This document shows positions 27,838-37,000 of a DNA stretch of 64,000 nt, piece after piece. The position numbers and the translations under genes are program-made. Each line of letters opens with the position of its first letter. Position 1 is the stretch's first letter. This DNA comes from a virus, in IMG/VR virus record IMGVR_UViG_3300023179_000016, positions 89,400-153,399 of that record. The stretch is one strand, 5' to 3'. The notes under the pieces were generated by a model. That model did no database searches and was not told the origin of the DNA. It saw nothing but the letters and a program-made list of their open reading frames with translations.

Positions 27838-29565
27838 ATGTTATATGAAAAATCCAAGGCCAAAAGAATACTAGTAGATAAGAATAAAGTTAGGAGCATA
27901 GTTCATTCCACAATAAATGATATGGCGACTATTGTGGGAGCTACTCTAGGTCCAGGTGGAAATCCTGTCTTGATCGAGAGAGACGGTCTATCTCCATTAA
28001 TAACAAAAGATGGGGTCACTGTAGCTAAATCTTTAGGTGTGGACAACGCAGAGGCCAATATCATAGTAGATGCGGCAAAAGAGATATGTCTCAAGACTGC
28101 CAAAGAAGCCGGCGATGGCACAACTACTGCTATTGTTCTAGCTAATAGCATAACTAAGCATGGCTCGCTGTTCTTAGAAAAAAACCCAAAATATAATCCC
28201 CAGCGGATGATAACCGAACTGCAGGATCTTTATAAAACTATAATTGTGCCCTATCTAAAAGATAAGGCTAGAGTAGTAGATAGCAGACACGAATTAATTA
28301 ATGTGGCAAAGATCTCTGCCAATGGCGATCAAAGAATTGCAGAGGCGGCAGTAGATGCTGTTCTAGCAGCAGGGGACGATGGACATGTCTTGATCGAAGA
28401 GGCTCAAGGTGATCAGTTAAGAGTTGAAACTATGGACGGTTTCATAGTGACTACTGGCCTAAGAGATATCGGCTCTGTCGGTCGAGTATTCATAAATGAC
28501 AGGGCAAATCAGCAAGTCAAGATGGATAGAGGGCTTGTCTTTCTATTTGATGGCTCTTTAAACGACTTAAAGATTCCAAGCGCTATACAGCAAGCCGTAG
28601 AGGGAACAGAACTGTACGGTCTACCCATAATGGTTTTTGCTCATGGATTTGCCGATGTCGTAACAGATGCATTTGCTAAAACTACTAAAGGCGGCTATAC
28701 CGTAGTTCCAGTCAAAACTCCTATGAGTGGAATAGCCAACTCTAGATCTTCATTCTTGTTAGATATGGCGGCATATACCGGAGCAACGGTGTTTGATCCA
28801 GGATCTGTAGATAAATTTATAGAAGACGAGGATCATGTAGGATTTGGTTTTTTCAATTCTGCAAAGGTAGGCATGTACGAATCTGTTGTTCAATCTGAAT
28901 CAAATACAGATGTTTTAGATGCCAGAATAAATGAACTTAAGCACCTGATGGAGGTTAGTCCGAGTGATTTTGATAAGATGCATATCAAGGCCTCTATCGG
29001 TAAATTAACAGGCGGAATATCGACTGTGTGGGTCGGCGGTGGATCAGAATTAGAAGCAAGAGAAAAAAGAGATAGAGTAGAGGATGCGGTAGAAGCTGTT
29101 AAATCTGCAATTGCAGAGGGCATAGTTCCAGGTGGATGTGCGGTTCAATTAACGCTATCTTGGATCATAGCGACCCACCCTAATAAAAAACCTTCCTGGG
29201 AAATAATGGCTCTAGCTTTAACAGAACCATTTAATCTATTGCTTAATAATTGCGGTGAAACCGTAGATGAGGTGTGGCCTCATTTAAAAGAGCATATACA
29301 GGATTGCGCCGCAAGCAATCTCTTACCTAAGATGGTATTTGACGCCAATCAGCATACCATAGTTGATCCTATGGTGAGCGGAATTGTAGAACCAGCTAAA
29401 GTATGTAGAGTTACAATTGGTAATGCTTTATCTGTCGCCTCATTATTGGTAACATTAGGTGGTATTGTAGTAGTACCAAGAGATTCTGCACTAGAAAATC
29501 AATTGGCTCTTAGTAAACAGGCCTTTAAAGATATGATGACTGGTGCAGGCGTTGGAGCAGAATAA
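27838..29565 (+). CDS. groEL: Phage GroEL-type chaperonin
   Basis: The ATG at 27838 (575 aa) has GAGG six bases upstream and is preferred to a TTG at 27826. Group I chaperonin hallmarks: 'ATLGPGGNPVL' near residue 35, the nucleotide-binding 'GDGTTT' (92-97), 'RVEDAVEAVKSAIAEGIVPGG' with the ATP-hydrolysis Asp region, and 'LSVASLLVT.GGIVVVP' near the end. GroEL assembles into ring oligomers that fold proteins using ATP. It is slightly longer than bacterial GroEL (~548) and lacks the GGM-repeat tail, ending 'MTGAGVGAE'. No GroES or gp31-like co-chaperonin is visible in the window. Some large Pseudomonas phages (EL, OBP) encode GroEL that works without GroES. Confidence 0.93.
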   Translation: MLYEKSKAKRILVDKNKVRSIVHSTINDMATIVGATLGPGGNPVLIERDGLSPLITKDGVTVAKSLGVDNAEANIIVDAAKEICLKTAKEAGDGTTTAIVLANSITKHGSLFLEKNPKYNPQRMITELQDLYKTIIVPYLKDKARVVDSRHELINVAKISANGDQRIAEAAVDAVLAAGDDGHVLIEEAQGDQLRVETMDGFIVTTGLRDIGSVGRVFINDRANQQVKMDRGLVFLFDGSLNDLKIPSAIQQAVEGTELYGLPIMVFAHGFADVVTDAFAKTTKGGYTVVPVKTPMSGIANSRSSFLLDMAAYTGATVFDPGSVDKFIEDEDHVGFGFFNSAKVGMYESVVQSESNTDVLDARINELKHLMEVSPSDFDKMHIKASIGKLTGGISTVWVGGGSELEAREKRDRVEDAVEAVKSAIAEGIVPGGCAVQLTLSWIIATHPNKKPSWEIMALALTEPFNLLLNNCGETVDEVWPHLKEHIQDCAASNLLPKMVFDANQHTIVDPMVSGIVEPAKVCRVTIGNALSVASLLVTLGGIVVVPRDSALENQLALSKQAFKDMMTGAGVGAE

Positions 29566-30266
29566 TGGACATCAAGTCTCTATTAGAAAAAGAACCAATT
29601 AGATACGTTTTGTTTCTTATAGTAGGAATAACTATAGGAACGATTTTTTATCCAACAAAGAGCATAGAAGAAACGCTTAATCAAAAGCATCAACAGGAAA
29701 TTGCTCAACTTAAGCAAACTTTTTCTACTGAGAAAAAATCACTAAACGAACAAATAGATTCTATTAATTCACAGTTTTCTTCTTACAAGAAAGAAACAGA
29801 TATTCAACTTACAAAAAATGTAAATGAAATAAAAGACTTAAAAAGAAAGCAAAAAACTTCATATTTTAAAATAATTAAGCCGGATGGAACCATAGAGATA
29901 AAGAAATTTTCTGAGTCTGAAGAGACTGAATCTCAGAGAGTTGTTGAGCAGGTTCAACAAGAATTTAAGATTAAATTAACTCAAATAGAGCAAAAATGGG
30001 AACAAGTGCATAGAGACAGAGTTGAACAGTTAGATAAATCGTTCAAACAAAAAGAAAGTAATTACATAAAAACCATAGAAGAATTAGAAAAGTCTAAGAC
30101 TATTCTAATAAATTCTAAAAAATTTACAGTTGAGGCTGGCATTATGACTAATAAAGACTATTATGGCCACGCTACAATGGATGTCTGGGGACCAATGGTT
30201 TTAGGAATACATGGTCAATTTAATGTAAATAATGCCATGGGAGCAGGCATAGGTATCAGATTCTAA
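29565..30266 (+). CDS. Membrane-anchored coiled-coil protein
   Basis: A 233-aa protein starting on a TAATG overlap with groEL. Residues ~13-30 ('YVLFLIVGITIGTIFYP') form one transmembrane helix with a cytoplasmic-length N-terminus. Residues ~35-185 are a Gln/Lys/Glu-rich coiled coil. The C-terminal ~45 residues are a small glycine-rich beta segment ending 'GAGIGIRF', resembling the last strand of an outer-membrane or lipoprotein domain. The arrangement recalls an inner-membrane spanin or a tethering protein, but there is no outer-membrane partner and no proof of a lysis role. Family not recognised. Confidence 0.65.
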   Translation: MDIKSLLEKEPIRYVLFLIVGITIGTIFYPTKSIEETLNQKHQQEIAQLKQTFSTEKKSLNEQIDSINSQFSSYKKETDIQLTKNVNEIKDLKRKQKTSYFKIIKPDGTIEIKKFSESEETESQRVVEQVQQEFKIKLTQIEQKWEQVHRDRVEQLDKSFKQKESNYIKTIEELEKSKTILINSKKFTVEAGIMTNKDYYGHATMDVWGPMVLGIHGQFNVNNAMGAGIGIRF

Positions 30267-30613
30267 TGCCAAAATATTATTTTTTCTGTGAAAAGTGTGA
30301 TATTAAGGTGCATAGATATGTGGCATCTAGTGTATTAAGTACTGTTTGTACTTGTGGCAATAAGACTACCCGTTTGCTCCCTAAAATAGACGGACAGACT
30401 GAAGTCCGCGAGATAGTTGATCCTTATCTAAATAAGACGCATCAAAAGGATCAAAAAGAAATATTAGATGAACGTAGAGAGCAATACTATTGGGAAATAG
30501 AAGTGCCCAGATTGATAGAAAAATACTCTTTAGAGACATGTTTAGAACAAAAATGGCTTGTCTATAACGACAAGGGCGAATTAGTAATAAACAAAGCTCC
30601 GTCAAAACGCTAG
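30266..30613 (+). CDS. Zinc-ribbon protein, FmdB-like N-terminus
   Basis: A 115-aa protein starting on a TAATG overlap. The N-terminus 'MPKYYFFCEKCDIKV...STVCTCGNKTTRLLPKIDG' has a CxxC and CxC pair arranged like the FmdB family zinc ribbon, which is known mainly as a putative regulator of unknown ligand. The remaining 75 residues are charged and helical ('DERREQYYWEIEVPRLIEKYSLE'). Probably a small nucleic-acid- or protein-binding factor. Confidence 0.65.
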   Translation: MPKYYFFCEKCDIKVHRYVASSVLSTVCTCGNKTTRLLPKIDGQTEVREIVDPYLNKTHQKDQKEILDERREQYYWEIEVPRLIEKYSLETCLEQKWLVYNDKGELVINKAPSKR

Positions 30614-30619
30614 TATAAA
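30613..30619 (+). promoter_or_regulatory. Promoter-like G-TATAAA box, predicted leaderless start
   Basis: GTATAAA begins on the last base of the preceding stop codon and ends six bases before the ATG at 30626. There is no ribosome site in the 12-bp intergenic gap. Confidence 0.5.
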
Positions 30620-30625
30620 AATACT

Positions 30626-32338
30626 ATGCAAATAATATCTGTAAATATAGAAAATATTTTAAGTTTTGAGAAGGCTTCTTTGTCTTTTGAAGACAAGGGA
30701 CTATGTTTAGTAGAGGGGTGGAATTTTGACGCCGAGAGATCCAATGGCGCAGGGAAATCTGCTATATTTAATTGCATAAGTTTTGCCCTATATGACAAGT
30801 TTCCAAGAAAAATCACTGCTACAGAAATTTTAAGAAGAGACACTAAGAAAGGTCAAGTCACTGTAAAAATTCTATGTGGCGAAGACGAATGGACCATAAT
30901 TAGAAAAAGACCAAAAGAAGTTAAATTCTATAAAAACAATATAGAGCAGACCCTTACTCAAAGCGAATTCGAGTCTCTAATCGGATTAAACTATGATCAG
31001 TTTATCATTACAGTTTATAATAGTCAAAATGTTGGAAATAATATTAGATTTTTAAACTGCTCGGATTCCGATAAGAAAGGTTTTCTTTTAAAGCTACTTA
31101 ATTTAGAAAAACTTGATCTTTACAAAAAGAACTCAGACTTAAAATTTAAAGAATTAAGCTCGCAGATAGAAGAACACACCAATAAGATATCTAATCTAAA
31201 TGCAAAAATAGATGCTTACAGGGAATCTCTAATAGATGAGAATGAAGTCAATATTAACATTGTTGAGATTAAACAAAAAATAGAAGATTTAAACTCTAAA
31301 CTGATTCAGTTAAGTCTAGTTGAAAAACCAGATATTGATAAATTTTATAAATTAGAGGAAGACATTAAAAACAAGATTCTAGTGATAAATAAGGTCAAAT
31401 ATAAAAGAGAACTGTTGTTTAACGAATATCAAAAGATCGACAATACTGCAATAGAAAAAACTTGCATGCATTGCGGCAATACTATTAGTGCAGATACTGT
31501 TGAACTACATAAAGAAGAAAAAGATAGAACTTTACAATCTATAAAGAAACAATTAGATCAATACGATTCTGACTGCGTCAAGGAAAATGAACTAAATGAC
31601 TTACTATCCAAGATAAAACTAAAGAAAAACTCCAGTACTGCAGAATACGATAAGGCTAAAGAGCAAAGTTTAGATATTAAAAATATTATAAATATTTATA
31701 ATTCGGAGTTGAATAGTTTAAATTTAAAACTTAAAAATAATTCAATATATTTAAACAAGATCAATGATTTAGTCAATTCATGTAACAACATGTCGACATT
31801 GGTTGATGAAAATAAGCGCGAATTAGAGTTTTATAAAACCATATCCAACATTTACTCCTCTACCGGAGCGCAAGCCTATATCCTTGATTCTATTATAGAT
31901 TACTTCAACGAGAGTGTCCAAAAATATATGCAAATATTGTGGCCTAATATGGATTACACTTTAAATTCTTATAAGGAAACCTTAAAGGGCGAAACTGTTG
32001 CAAAGTTTTCAGAAACACTGACTATGGATGGTAAGCAGATCTCTATAGGAAGTCTGTCCGGTGGCGAATATCGAGCTGTGTCCTTGTGCATCGATTTTGC
32101 TTTATTAGACGTAATAAATAATCAATTTAATATTAATATCAACCCAATTATATTAGATGAACCTTTTGATGGATTAGACTCGGCAGGGAAAGAGATAGTA
32201 ATTTCTCTATTAGAGGGAACAGCTAAAGATCGTCAAATACTTGTAGTAGATCATGCTAGTGAGTCTAAGTTATTGTTTTCTAAAGTAATAAGCGTTGAAA
32301 AGAAAAATGGCATATCTTCTATTAAACTAGAAGTATGA
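30626..32338 (+). CDS. Recombination endonuclease large subunit (Rad50/SbcC/T4 gp46-like)
   Basis: A 570-aa SMC-family ATPase that pairs with an SbcD/gp47-type nuclease to resect DNA ends. Visible parts: Walker A 'SNGAGKSA' (39-46); two coiled-coil arms (~155-275 and ~290-410) separated by the zinc hook 'CMHC' (C280, C283); the ABC signature 'SLSGGE' (476-481); and Walker B with D-loop 'ILDEPFDGLD' (509-518). Length equals T4 gp46 (~560) rather than bacterial SbcC (~1000), so the arms are short. Its likely partner is encoded at 41255-42274, nine kilobases away rather than adjacent. Confidence 0.92.
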   Translation: MQIISVNIENILSFEKASLSFEDKGLCLVEGWNFDAERSNGAGKSAIFNCISFALYDKFPRKITATEILRRDTKKGQVTVKILCGEDEWTIIRKRPKEVKFYKNNIEQTLTQSEFESLIGLNYDQFIITVYNSQNVGNNIRFLNCSDSDKKGFLLKLLNLEKLDLYKKNSDLKFKELSSQIEEHTNKISNLNAKIDAYRESLIDENEVNINIVEIKQKIEDLNSKLIQLSLVEKPDIDKFYKLEEDIKNKILVINKVKYKRELLFNEYQKIDNTAIEKTCMHCGNTISADTVELHKEEKDRTLQSIKKQLDQYDSDCVKENELNDLLSKIKLKKNSSTAEYDKAKEQSLDIKNIINIYNSELNSLNLKLKNNSIYLNKINDLVNSCNNMSTLVDENKRELEFYKTISNIYSSTGAQAYILDSIIDYFNESVQKYMQILWPNMDYTLNSYKETLKGETVAKFSETLTMDGKQISIGSLSGGEYRAVSLCIDFALLDVINNQFNININPIILDEPFDGLDSAGKEIVISLLEGTAKDRQILVVDHASESKLLFSKVISVEKKNGISSIKLEV

Positions 32339-32339
32339 T
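32333..32339 (+). promoter_or_regulatory. Promoter-like G-TATGAT box, predicted leaderless start
   Basis: GTATGAT overlaps the gp46-like stop and ends five bases before the ATG at 32345 (a second ATG is at 32351). No Shine-Dalgarno. Confidence 0.4.
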
Positions 32340-32344
32340 AGTAT

Positions 32345-32650
32345 ATGTATATGGATCAGATGCAAGATAAAATTGATGAACTGATAAAGGCATTAAAACA
32401 GTCTAAGAATATCATTTCTCCTGCTCCTCTTGCCACGATTCCAGCCTTAAAACCTATTAAGGCACCATCTATGGTCGTATCCAGCACTTCTAATCCTAAA
32501 TTGCCAGCGCCGGCGCCTGATGCTAAAAAAGACCCAAAAAAAATTGCTCAACAAATAAGAGATGGCGCCATGTCTACAAAGACGCAAAAAATAATGTTAA
32601 AGAGTGAAACATTACACATTTCACCCAATGGGCAATGGACCTTAATATAA
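32345..32650 (+). CDS. Small proline-rich hypothetical protein
   Basis: A 101-aa protein with an N-terminal helix ('QMQDKIDELIKALKQSKN'), a proline/alanine-rich disordered centre (~25-65) and a conserved-looking C-terminus ('MLKSETLHISPNGQWTLI'). No family recognised. Two ATG starts six bases apart are possible; the first fits the leaderless spacing. Confidence 0.5.
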   Translation: MYMDQMQDKIDELIKALKQSKNIISPAPLATIPALKPIKAPSMVVSSTSNPKLPAPAPDAKKDPKKIAQQIRDGAMSTKTQKIMLKSETLHISPNGQWTLI

Positions 32651-32678
32651 AAACATAAATTTATATTTTTAAAATAAG

Positions 32679-32685
32679 GTATCAT
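32679..32685 (+). promoter_or_regulatory. Promoter-like G-TATCAT box, predicted leaderless start
   Basis: GTATCAT ends six bases before the ATG at 32692. An AAGG lies just upstream (32676-32679) but is too far from the ATG and would be outside the transcript. Confidence 0.4.
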
Positions 32686-32691
32686 CAATAG

Positions 32692-33246
32692 ATGAAGAAA
32701 AAACCTTCTTTTAATCAAGAGATGGCTATACGTGGAGCCAATAGAAGGCTTTTTGCCAGAAGCCCGCTAGTGATACAAAAATTAGAGCAGTCTAGACAAG
32801 AATTTCCTAGATTTAAAAAAGATGGATCTAGGCATAAAAAAAATTGGGTCAAAAGACAGTGTGAAGTTTGTCAAGAATGGGTCAGCAGCTCAAAGATAGC
32901 TGTTGACCATATTGATCCAGTTGTTCCACCCGAAGGATTCCCCGTAGAATTTGATATGTGGGATAGGATAACTCTTTTTCTTAAAAGACTCTGGTGCGAT
33001 ATTTCAAATCTTCAGAGAATTTGTAGCGAATGCCATGATAAAAAAACCTACAAAGAGCGAATAGATAGATTGTCTAAAAAATACATAGATGAGCTTAACA
33101 TAATCGAAATAGAATTAAAGTCAAATAAAAAACAATATTTAGATTTTAAGAAACAAATCAAAAAATATCTTGCAAAAAAGAAAATAGTTGGTTTAGAACC
33201 TGTGGTACAAAAGGCATTGGCGATCAAAAATAATTTTGAAAAATAG
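32692..33246 (+). CDS. HNH endonuclease
   Basis: A 184-aa protein with a compact HNH core: 'RQCEVCQEW' (C57, C60), the catalytic 'VDHIDPV' (D72-H73), 'NLQRICSECHDKKT' (N106, C111, C114, H115), i.e. the four cysteines of the structural zinc plus the HNH triad. A basic N-terminus and a ~65-aa lysine-rich helical C-terminus flank it. Such enzymes nick or cut DNA, either as free-standing homing endonucleases or as packaging helpers. It is not next to the terminase genes, and no intron is visible nearby, so its job is open. Confidence 0.8.
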   Translation: MKKKPSFNQEMAIRGANRRLFARSPLVIQKLEQSRQEFPRFKKDGSRHKKNWVKRQCEVCQEWVSSSKIAVDHIDPVVPPEGFPVEFDMWDRITLFLKRLWCDISNLQRICSECHDKKTYKERIDRLSKKYIDELNIIEIELKSNKKQYLDFKKQIKKYLAKKKIVGLEPVVQKALAIKNNFEK

Positions 33247-33254
33247 GAGAAAAT

Positions 33255-33554
33255 ATGGCCAACATGGAATCTGTTAAAAAAGTGCTCAGTAAATCTTTTG
33301 TCGACAATCATGACAATATAAATGAAGATGTCGCCGGTGAATTAATAATTAAGGCAGAACAAAAGATTAAAGAAATTGAAGAAGAAAAGGCAGCCGATGA
33401 AAAGCTTATGGCGGCAAAACAAATAGTCAAAGATATCAATAGTGCATATACTAGCGCAGTAAAGTATGAACGGGCTAAAATATCGTTCTTGCTAGAAAAG
33501 ATCAATGAGATACAGACAGGTCAAGTAAACCCTAGTTCAGGCGCCAACTCTTGA
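33255..33554 (+). CDS. Small coiled-coil hypothetical protein
   Basis: A 99-aa protein with GGAG upstream of its ATG. Almost wholly helical; residues ~30-60 are a Glu/Lys-rich coiled coil ('IIKAEQKIKEIEEEKAADEKL') and the C-terminal ten residues are flexible. No family recognised. It lies 8 bases after the HNH gene. Confidence 0.6.
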   Translation: MANMESVKKVLSKSFVDNHDNINEDVAGELIIKAEQKIKEIEEEKAADEKLMAAKQIVKDINSAYTSAVKYERAKISFLLEKINEIQTGQVNPSSGANS

Positions 33555-33560
33555 TATAAT
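33554..33560 (+). promoter_or_regulatory. Promoter-like TATAAT box
   Basis: Perfect TATAAT (33555-33560) preceded by GA rather than a direct G, overlapping the stop of the previous gene. It is followed by AGAGG and the ATG at 33576. Confidence 0.5.
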
Positions 33561-33575
33561 AATTAAGAGGTTAAT

Positions 33576-33935
33576 ATGAGTTTAAAAACAGATTATTTTG
33601 ATGGCTTAACTGGTTTACACCAAAAAGAGATTGATGCATTTAACGCCGGTGTTACATTCGTTAATGTAAGCAATCTCAGCACTATTAGTGCTGAGATGGT
33701 AAATGCTGCCTCTGCAGGTAAAACTTCTTTCGTGGTCAGCATTACTACGTCCTATTTACCTAATGTCTTAAGAGGCAGTAGAGGCGATAATCTAATCGCT
33801 AAATCTTATCTAGCGGGCGTAAGAAAGGCACTATCTGATCAATCCGTGTTTGAATACGAGTGTACTCCTACCCTAAATATCGCTGATCCTCTTAATGTTA
33901 AGATAGATCTAAATTTCAATTTTCAAACAACTTAA
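33576..33935 (+). CDS. Hypothetical protein
   Basis: A 119-aa alpha/beta protein with its own promoter-like box and AGAGG ribosome site, followed by a strong terminator, so it may be a monocistronic unit. It has a well-ordered appearance, with strands 'SFVVSITTSYLPN' and 'VFEYECTPTLNIADPLNVKIDLNFNF'. No family recognised. The short separate unit may mean independent, abundant expression. Confidence 0.6.
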   Translation: MSLKTDYFDGLTGLHQKEIDAFNAGVTFVNVSNLSTISAEMVNAASAGKTSFVVSITTSYLPNVLRGSRGDNLIAKSYLAGVRKALSDQSVFEYECTPTLNIADPLNVKIDLNFNFQTT

Positions 33936-33957
33936 TTTTTATATAAAATTTAATTAT

Positions 33958-33990
33958 AAAAGGCCGGCGCAATGCCGGCCTTTTCTTTTT
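33958..33990 (+). terminator. Rho-independent terminator
   Basis: An 11-bp perfect stem (33958-33968 with 33974-33984) with core GGCCGGC/GCCGGCC and loop GCAAT, followed by CTTTTT. It separates 33576-33935 from the polymerase gene. Confidence 0.92.
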
Positions 33991-33997
33991 GTATAAT
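33991..33997 (+). promoter_or_regulatory. Promoter-like G-TATAAT box, predicted leaderless start
   Basis: GTATAAT starts on the base after the terminator's T-run and ends six bases before the polymerase ATG at 34004. The position where a -35 would lie is inside the terminator hairpin, so the box must act without one. Confidence 0.6.
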
Positions 33998-34003
33998 TCG
34001 TTC

Positions 34004-37000
34004 ATGTCATCCGGAAAAATAAATTATCTTTGGTTGGACGTCGAAACAACAGGTTTAGACTCTGTTAGAAATGACATTGTGCAACTTGCCTGTATACCTG
34101 TCATCGATGGGGTTGAAAATTCTCATTTTAATGAATACTGTCAGCCACATGATTGGTCTACCGTAGAAGATGGCGCAATAGCAGTTTCTGGTATCACAAG
34201 AGATCAATTAAAGACATTTCAAGACCCAAAATTACTAATCAGTAAACTAATATCATTCTTGCGTAAGTTTAATACTAAATTTACTATAGCAGGATACAAC
34301 GTGTCTTTCGATAAAGACTTCCTTTCTTCTGCCTTTAAGAAGGCAAATAAAGAAAGAGAGTATTTTGAGCTATTCACTTCAGATGTAAGAGATACATACA
34401 AAAGGGCTAAAAGATTAAAGAGTCAATTACAGACGCAAAATCTAAAATTAGCCACATTAGCCAAACACTTTGATCTTCCAATACAAGCACACAACGCTAT
34501 ATCGGACATTACTGCTACCATGAAGGTAGATAAGATATTAGCTAACATGCTTGGTGAGACTGAAATAAAAATAGATGACAGTTATGAAATAATTGATATA
34601 GAGTTGCCAGAACCTGCGCAACTCCATTGTCATTCAATGTTTAGCCATACAGACTCCCTTAACTCTGTCAAAGAGTGGGCAGAATGGTGCGAGACCAATA
34701 AAATACCAGGATTCTCAATAGTCGATCACGGAAATGCGACGTCTCTGTTTGATATGGTGCGGATCACTAATTCGGTTGTTGGTGTGCCGGGTTGCGGTAT
34801 ACTTGTTAATCATAATAATTTTAAATTTTATTTAAATGCTTGGGCAACTTCTAACACTGGATACAGCAATATTTTAAAATTGGCCTCTATAGGTTGGTCA
34901 TCGAGAATAGAAGATTCTTCTATAGAGTTTCCAGTTGTTTCTTTAGAGCAGATCATAAAATATAAAAACGGCATTGTATTCGGTGTTCCTGGGGCAAACG
35001 GACCAATTAAAGAATTGCTTATTTCTAGGCAGACTGAACAGGCTCAAGAAATAATAGAGATGTTAAATTCTAATCTTGATATTAGATTAGAATTAGCCGC
35101 AGTAAACATCCATCATTTCTTTGATTCGACTATAGGTTTTGTGGGATACAATGTCGATGGTGGAAATATACAAAAACATATAAATCAGTTCTATTACGAC
35201 ATCGGAACTAAATTAGGCATCAAGCTGGTCCCTGTCACAGATGCCCATTTTATAAATAAAGAAGACAAGATAGTACAGGATTGCATATCCAAGAACTCCT
35301 ACAAAGACAATAGATATTTCTTTGAAAGTCGCCATCAGATAAAGTCTAGAGAGATGTATTCTATATTAAGATCTCATATAGGCGATTCATTTACTGTAGA
35401 AATCTATAAACAGCTAGTATCTAACACTATAGATATAATTGAATTAGCTAGATCAATCAAGATAAAGCATGAATATCATTTACCAAATATTCAGATACCA
35501 GAAGAAATAAAGCAAAAAACATCTGATTATGGTCAGCAGTGCTATTACTACACCTTACAGAAGATAAAAGAACACGGTAGATGGAACAACTCTAAAGAGT
35601 ATGTTGAAAGATTTAAAAAAGAAATAGATGTTATTACTAAAAACGACACCCTCAACTTCCTACCGTACTTCCTCATATATGAAGATGTCTGTAGACACGC
35701 TAGATCTTCTGGTTTTTTACAGGGAATTGCGAGGGGGTCCGCCGGTGGATCACTATTAAGTTTTTATTTAAAGATAATTCACGTCGATCCTGTAAAGGCA
35801 AATCTTCCCTTTGAAAGATTTTTAAGTAAGGCCAGAATCAGAGCCGGATCCTTTCCTGATATTGATCTTGATATCGCGGATAAGGCTAGATCATTGGTAA
35901 TGAAATTCTTAAAAGATAAATATGGTCTTGGTTTTGCTCAAATCTCTACCTTTAATAAAATGAAGACTAAAAATGCCATAAAGGACGCCATGTACGCTCT
36001 TTATGGCAGAAATCGCAACGACCCTGAAGTTAAAGCCGTATGCGATCAGATAGATGACAGCCCTCAAGGCGTCGACGAATATGATTTTTTGTATGGATAT
36101 GCAGATCAAGAGGGAATAGAACATCAAGGCGAAATACAGAAGAAACAGATCTTAAAAAATTTCTTTGAGCAGCGCCCTGAAGTAGAGTCTATGGTTAAAA
36201 AACTAATAGGTTCTATTAGAGGATGGTCCAGACACGCATCTGCATTCATCATATCTACCTTAGACCTATCGATGGATCGCGTGCCTACCATGATTATGGA
36301 CGATAAAGAATTGGGTGAAATATTGGTGACTCAATTCGATGCCTCTATGGTCGAAAAATCAGGTCTAGTAAAGGCGGACATATTAGGCATTAAAACGTTA
36401 ACTACTACTTCAGATGCCATAGAACTAATAAGACAAAATCACTCTATAGATCTATTAGCAGAAGACAATGGCGTCCCATTGGTATATAGACTGCCCGATA
36501 AAGATTCAGGTGTTTTCGCAGACTTTTATAATAAAGATACTGACTCTTCGTTCCAATTTAACACTGAATTAATTAAAGGGTACGCAAGAGAGTTTGCTCC
36601 ACTATGTAAAGCAGATTTGGCATCTATGACTTCACTTTGTAGACCTGGAGCACTTGATGCTCCACTATATGATACTACAGCAACTCAATATTACATGGAT
36701 GTTAAGAATGGAAAAAGAGATATAGAGTATCTGCATGAAGACTTAAAACCCATATTAAAAGACTCCAATGGTGTCTTTCAGTATCAAGAAGAGGTCATGA
36801 AATTCCTCGTGGATATAGTTGGATATTCATGGGAGGAATCTGACATGATCAGGTCTGCTATCGCCAAAAAGAAACATGAAGTCATCATGAACACTTTTTC
36901 TCGTATTAGGCAATCCTGTTCTGAGAGAGGTTGGGAACTAAATGCCATAGAGACTGTATGCCAACAGATCCAAGCCTTCTCCAGATACTCTTTTAACAAG

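Noticed and set aside
29565-30266. Calling the membrane coiled-coil protein a spanin
   Set aside because: It has one membrane helix and a coiled coil, but no lipoprotein partner or overlapping outer-membrane gene, and lies after groEL rather than by the endolysin.
32692-33246. HNH gene as part of a mobile intron or transposon
   Set aside because: Neighbouring genes are intact and no intron boundary, inverted terminal repeat or target duplication was seen.
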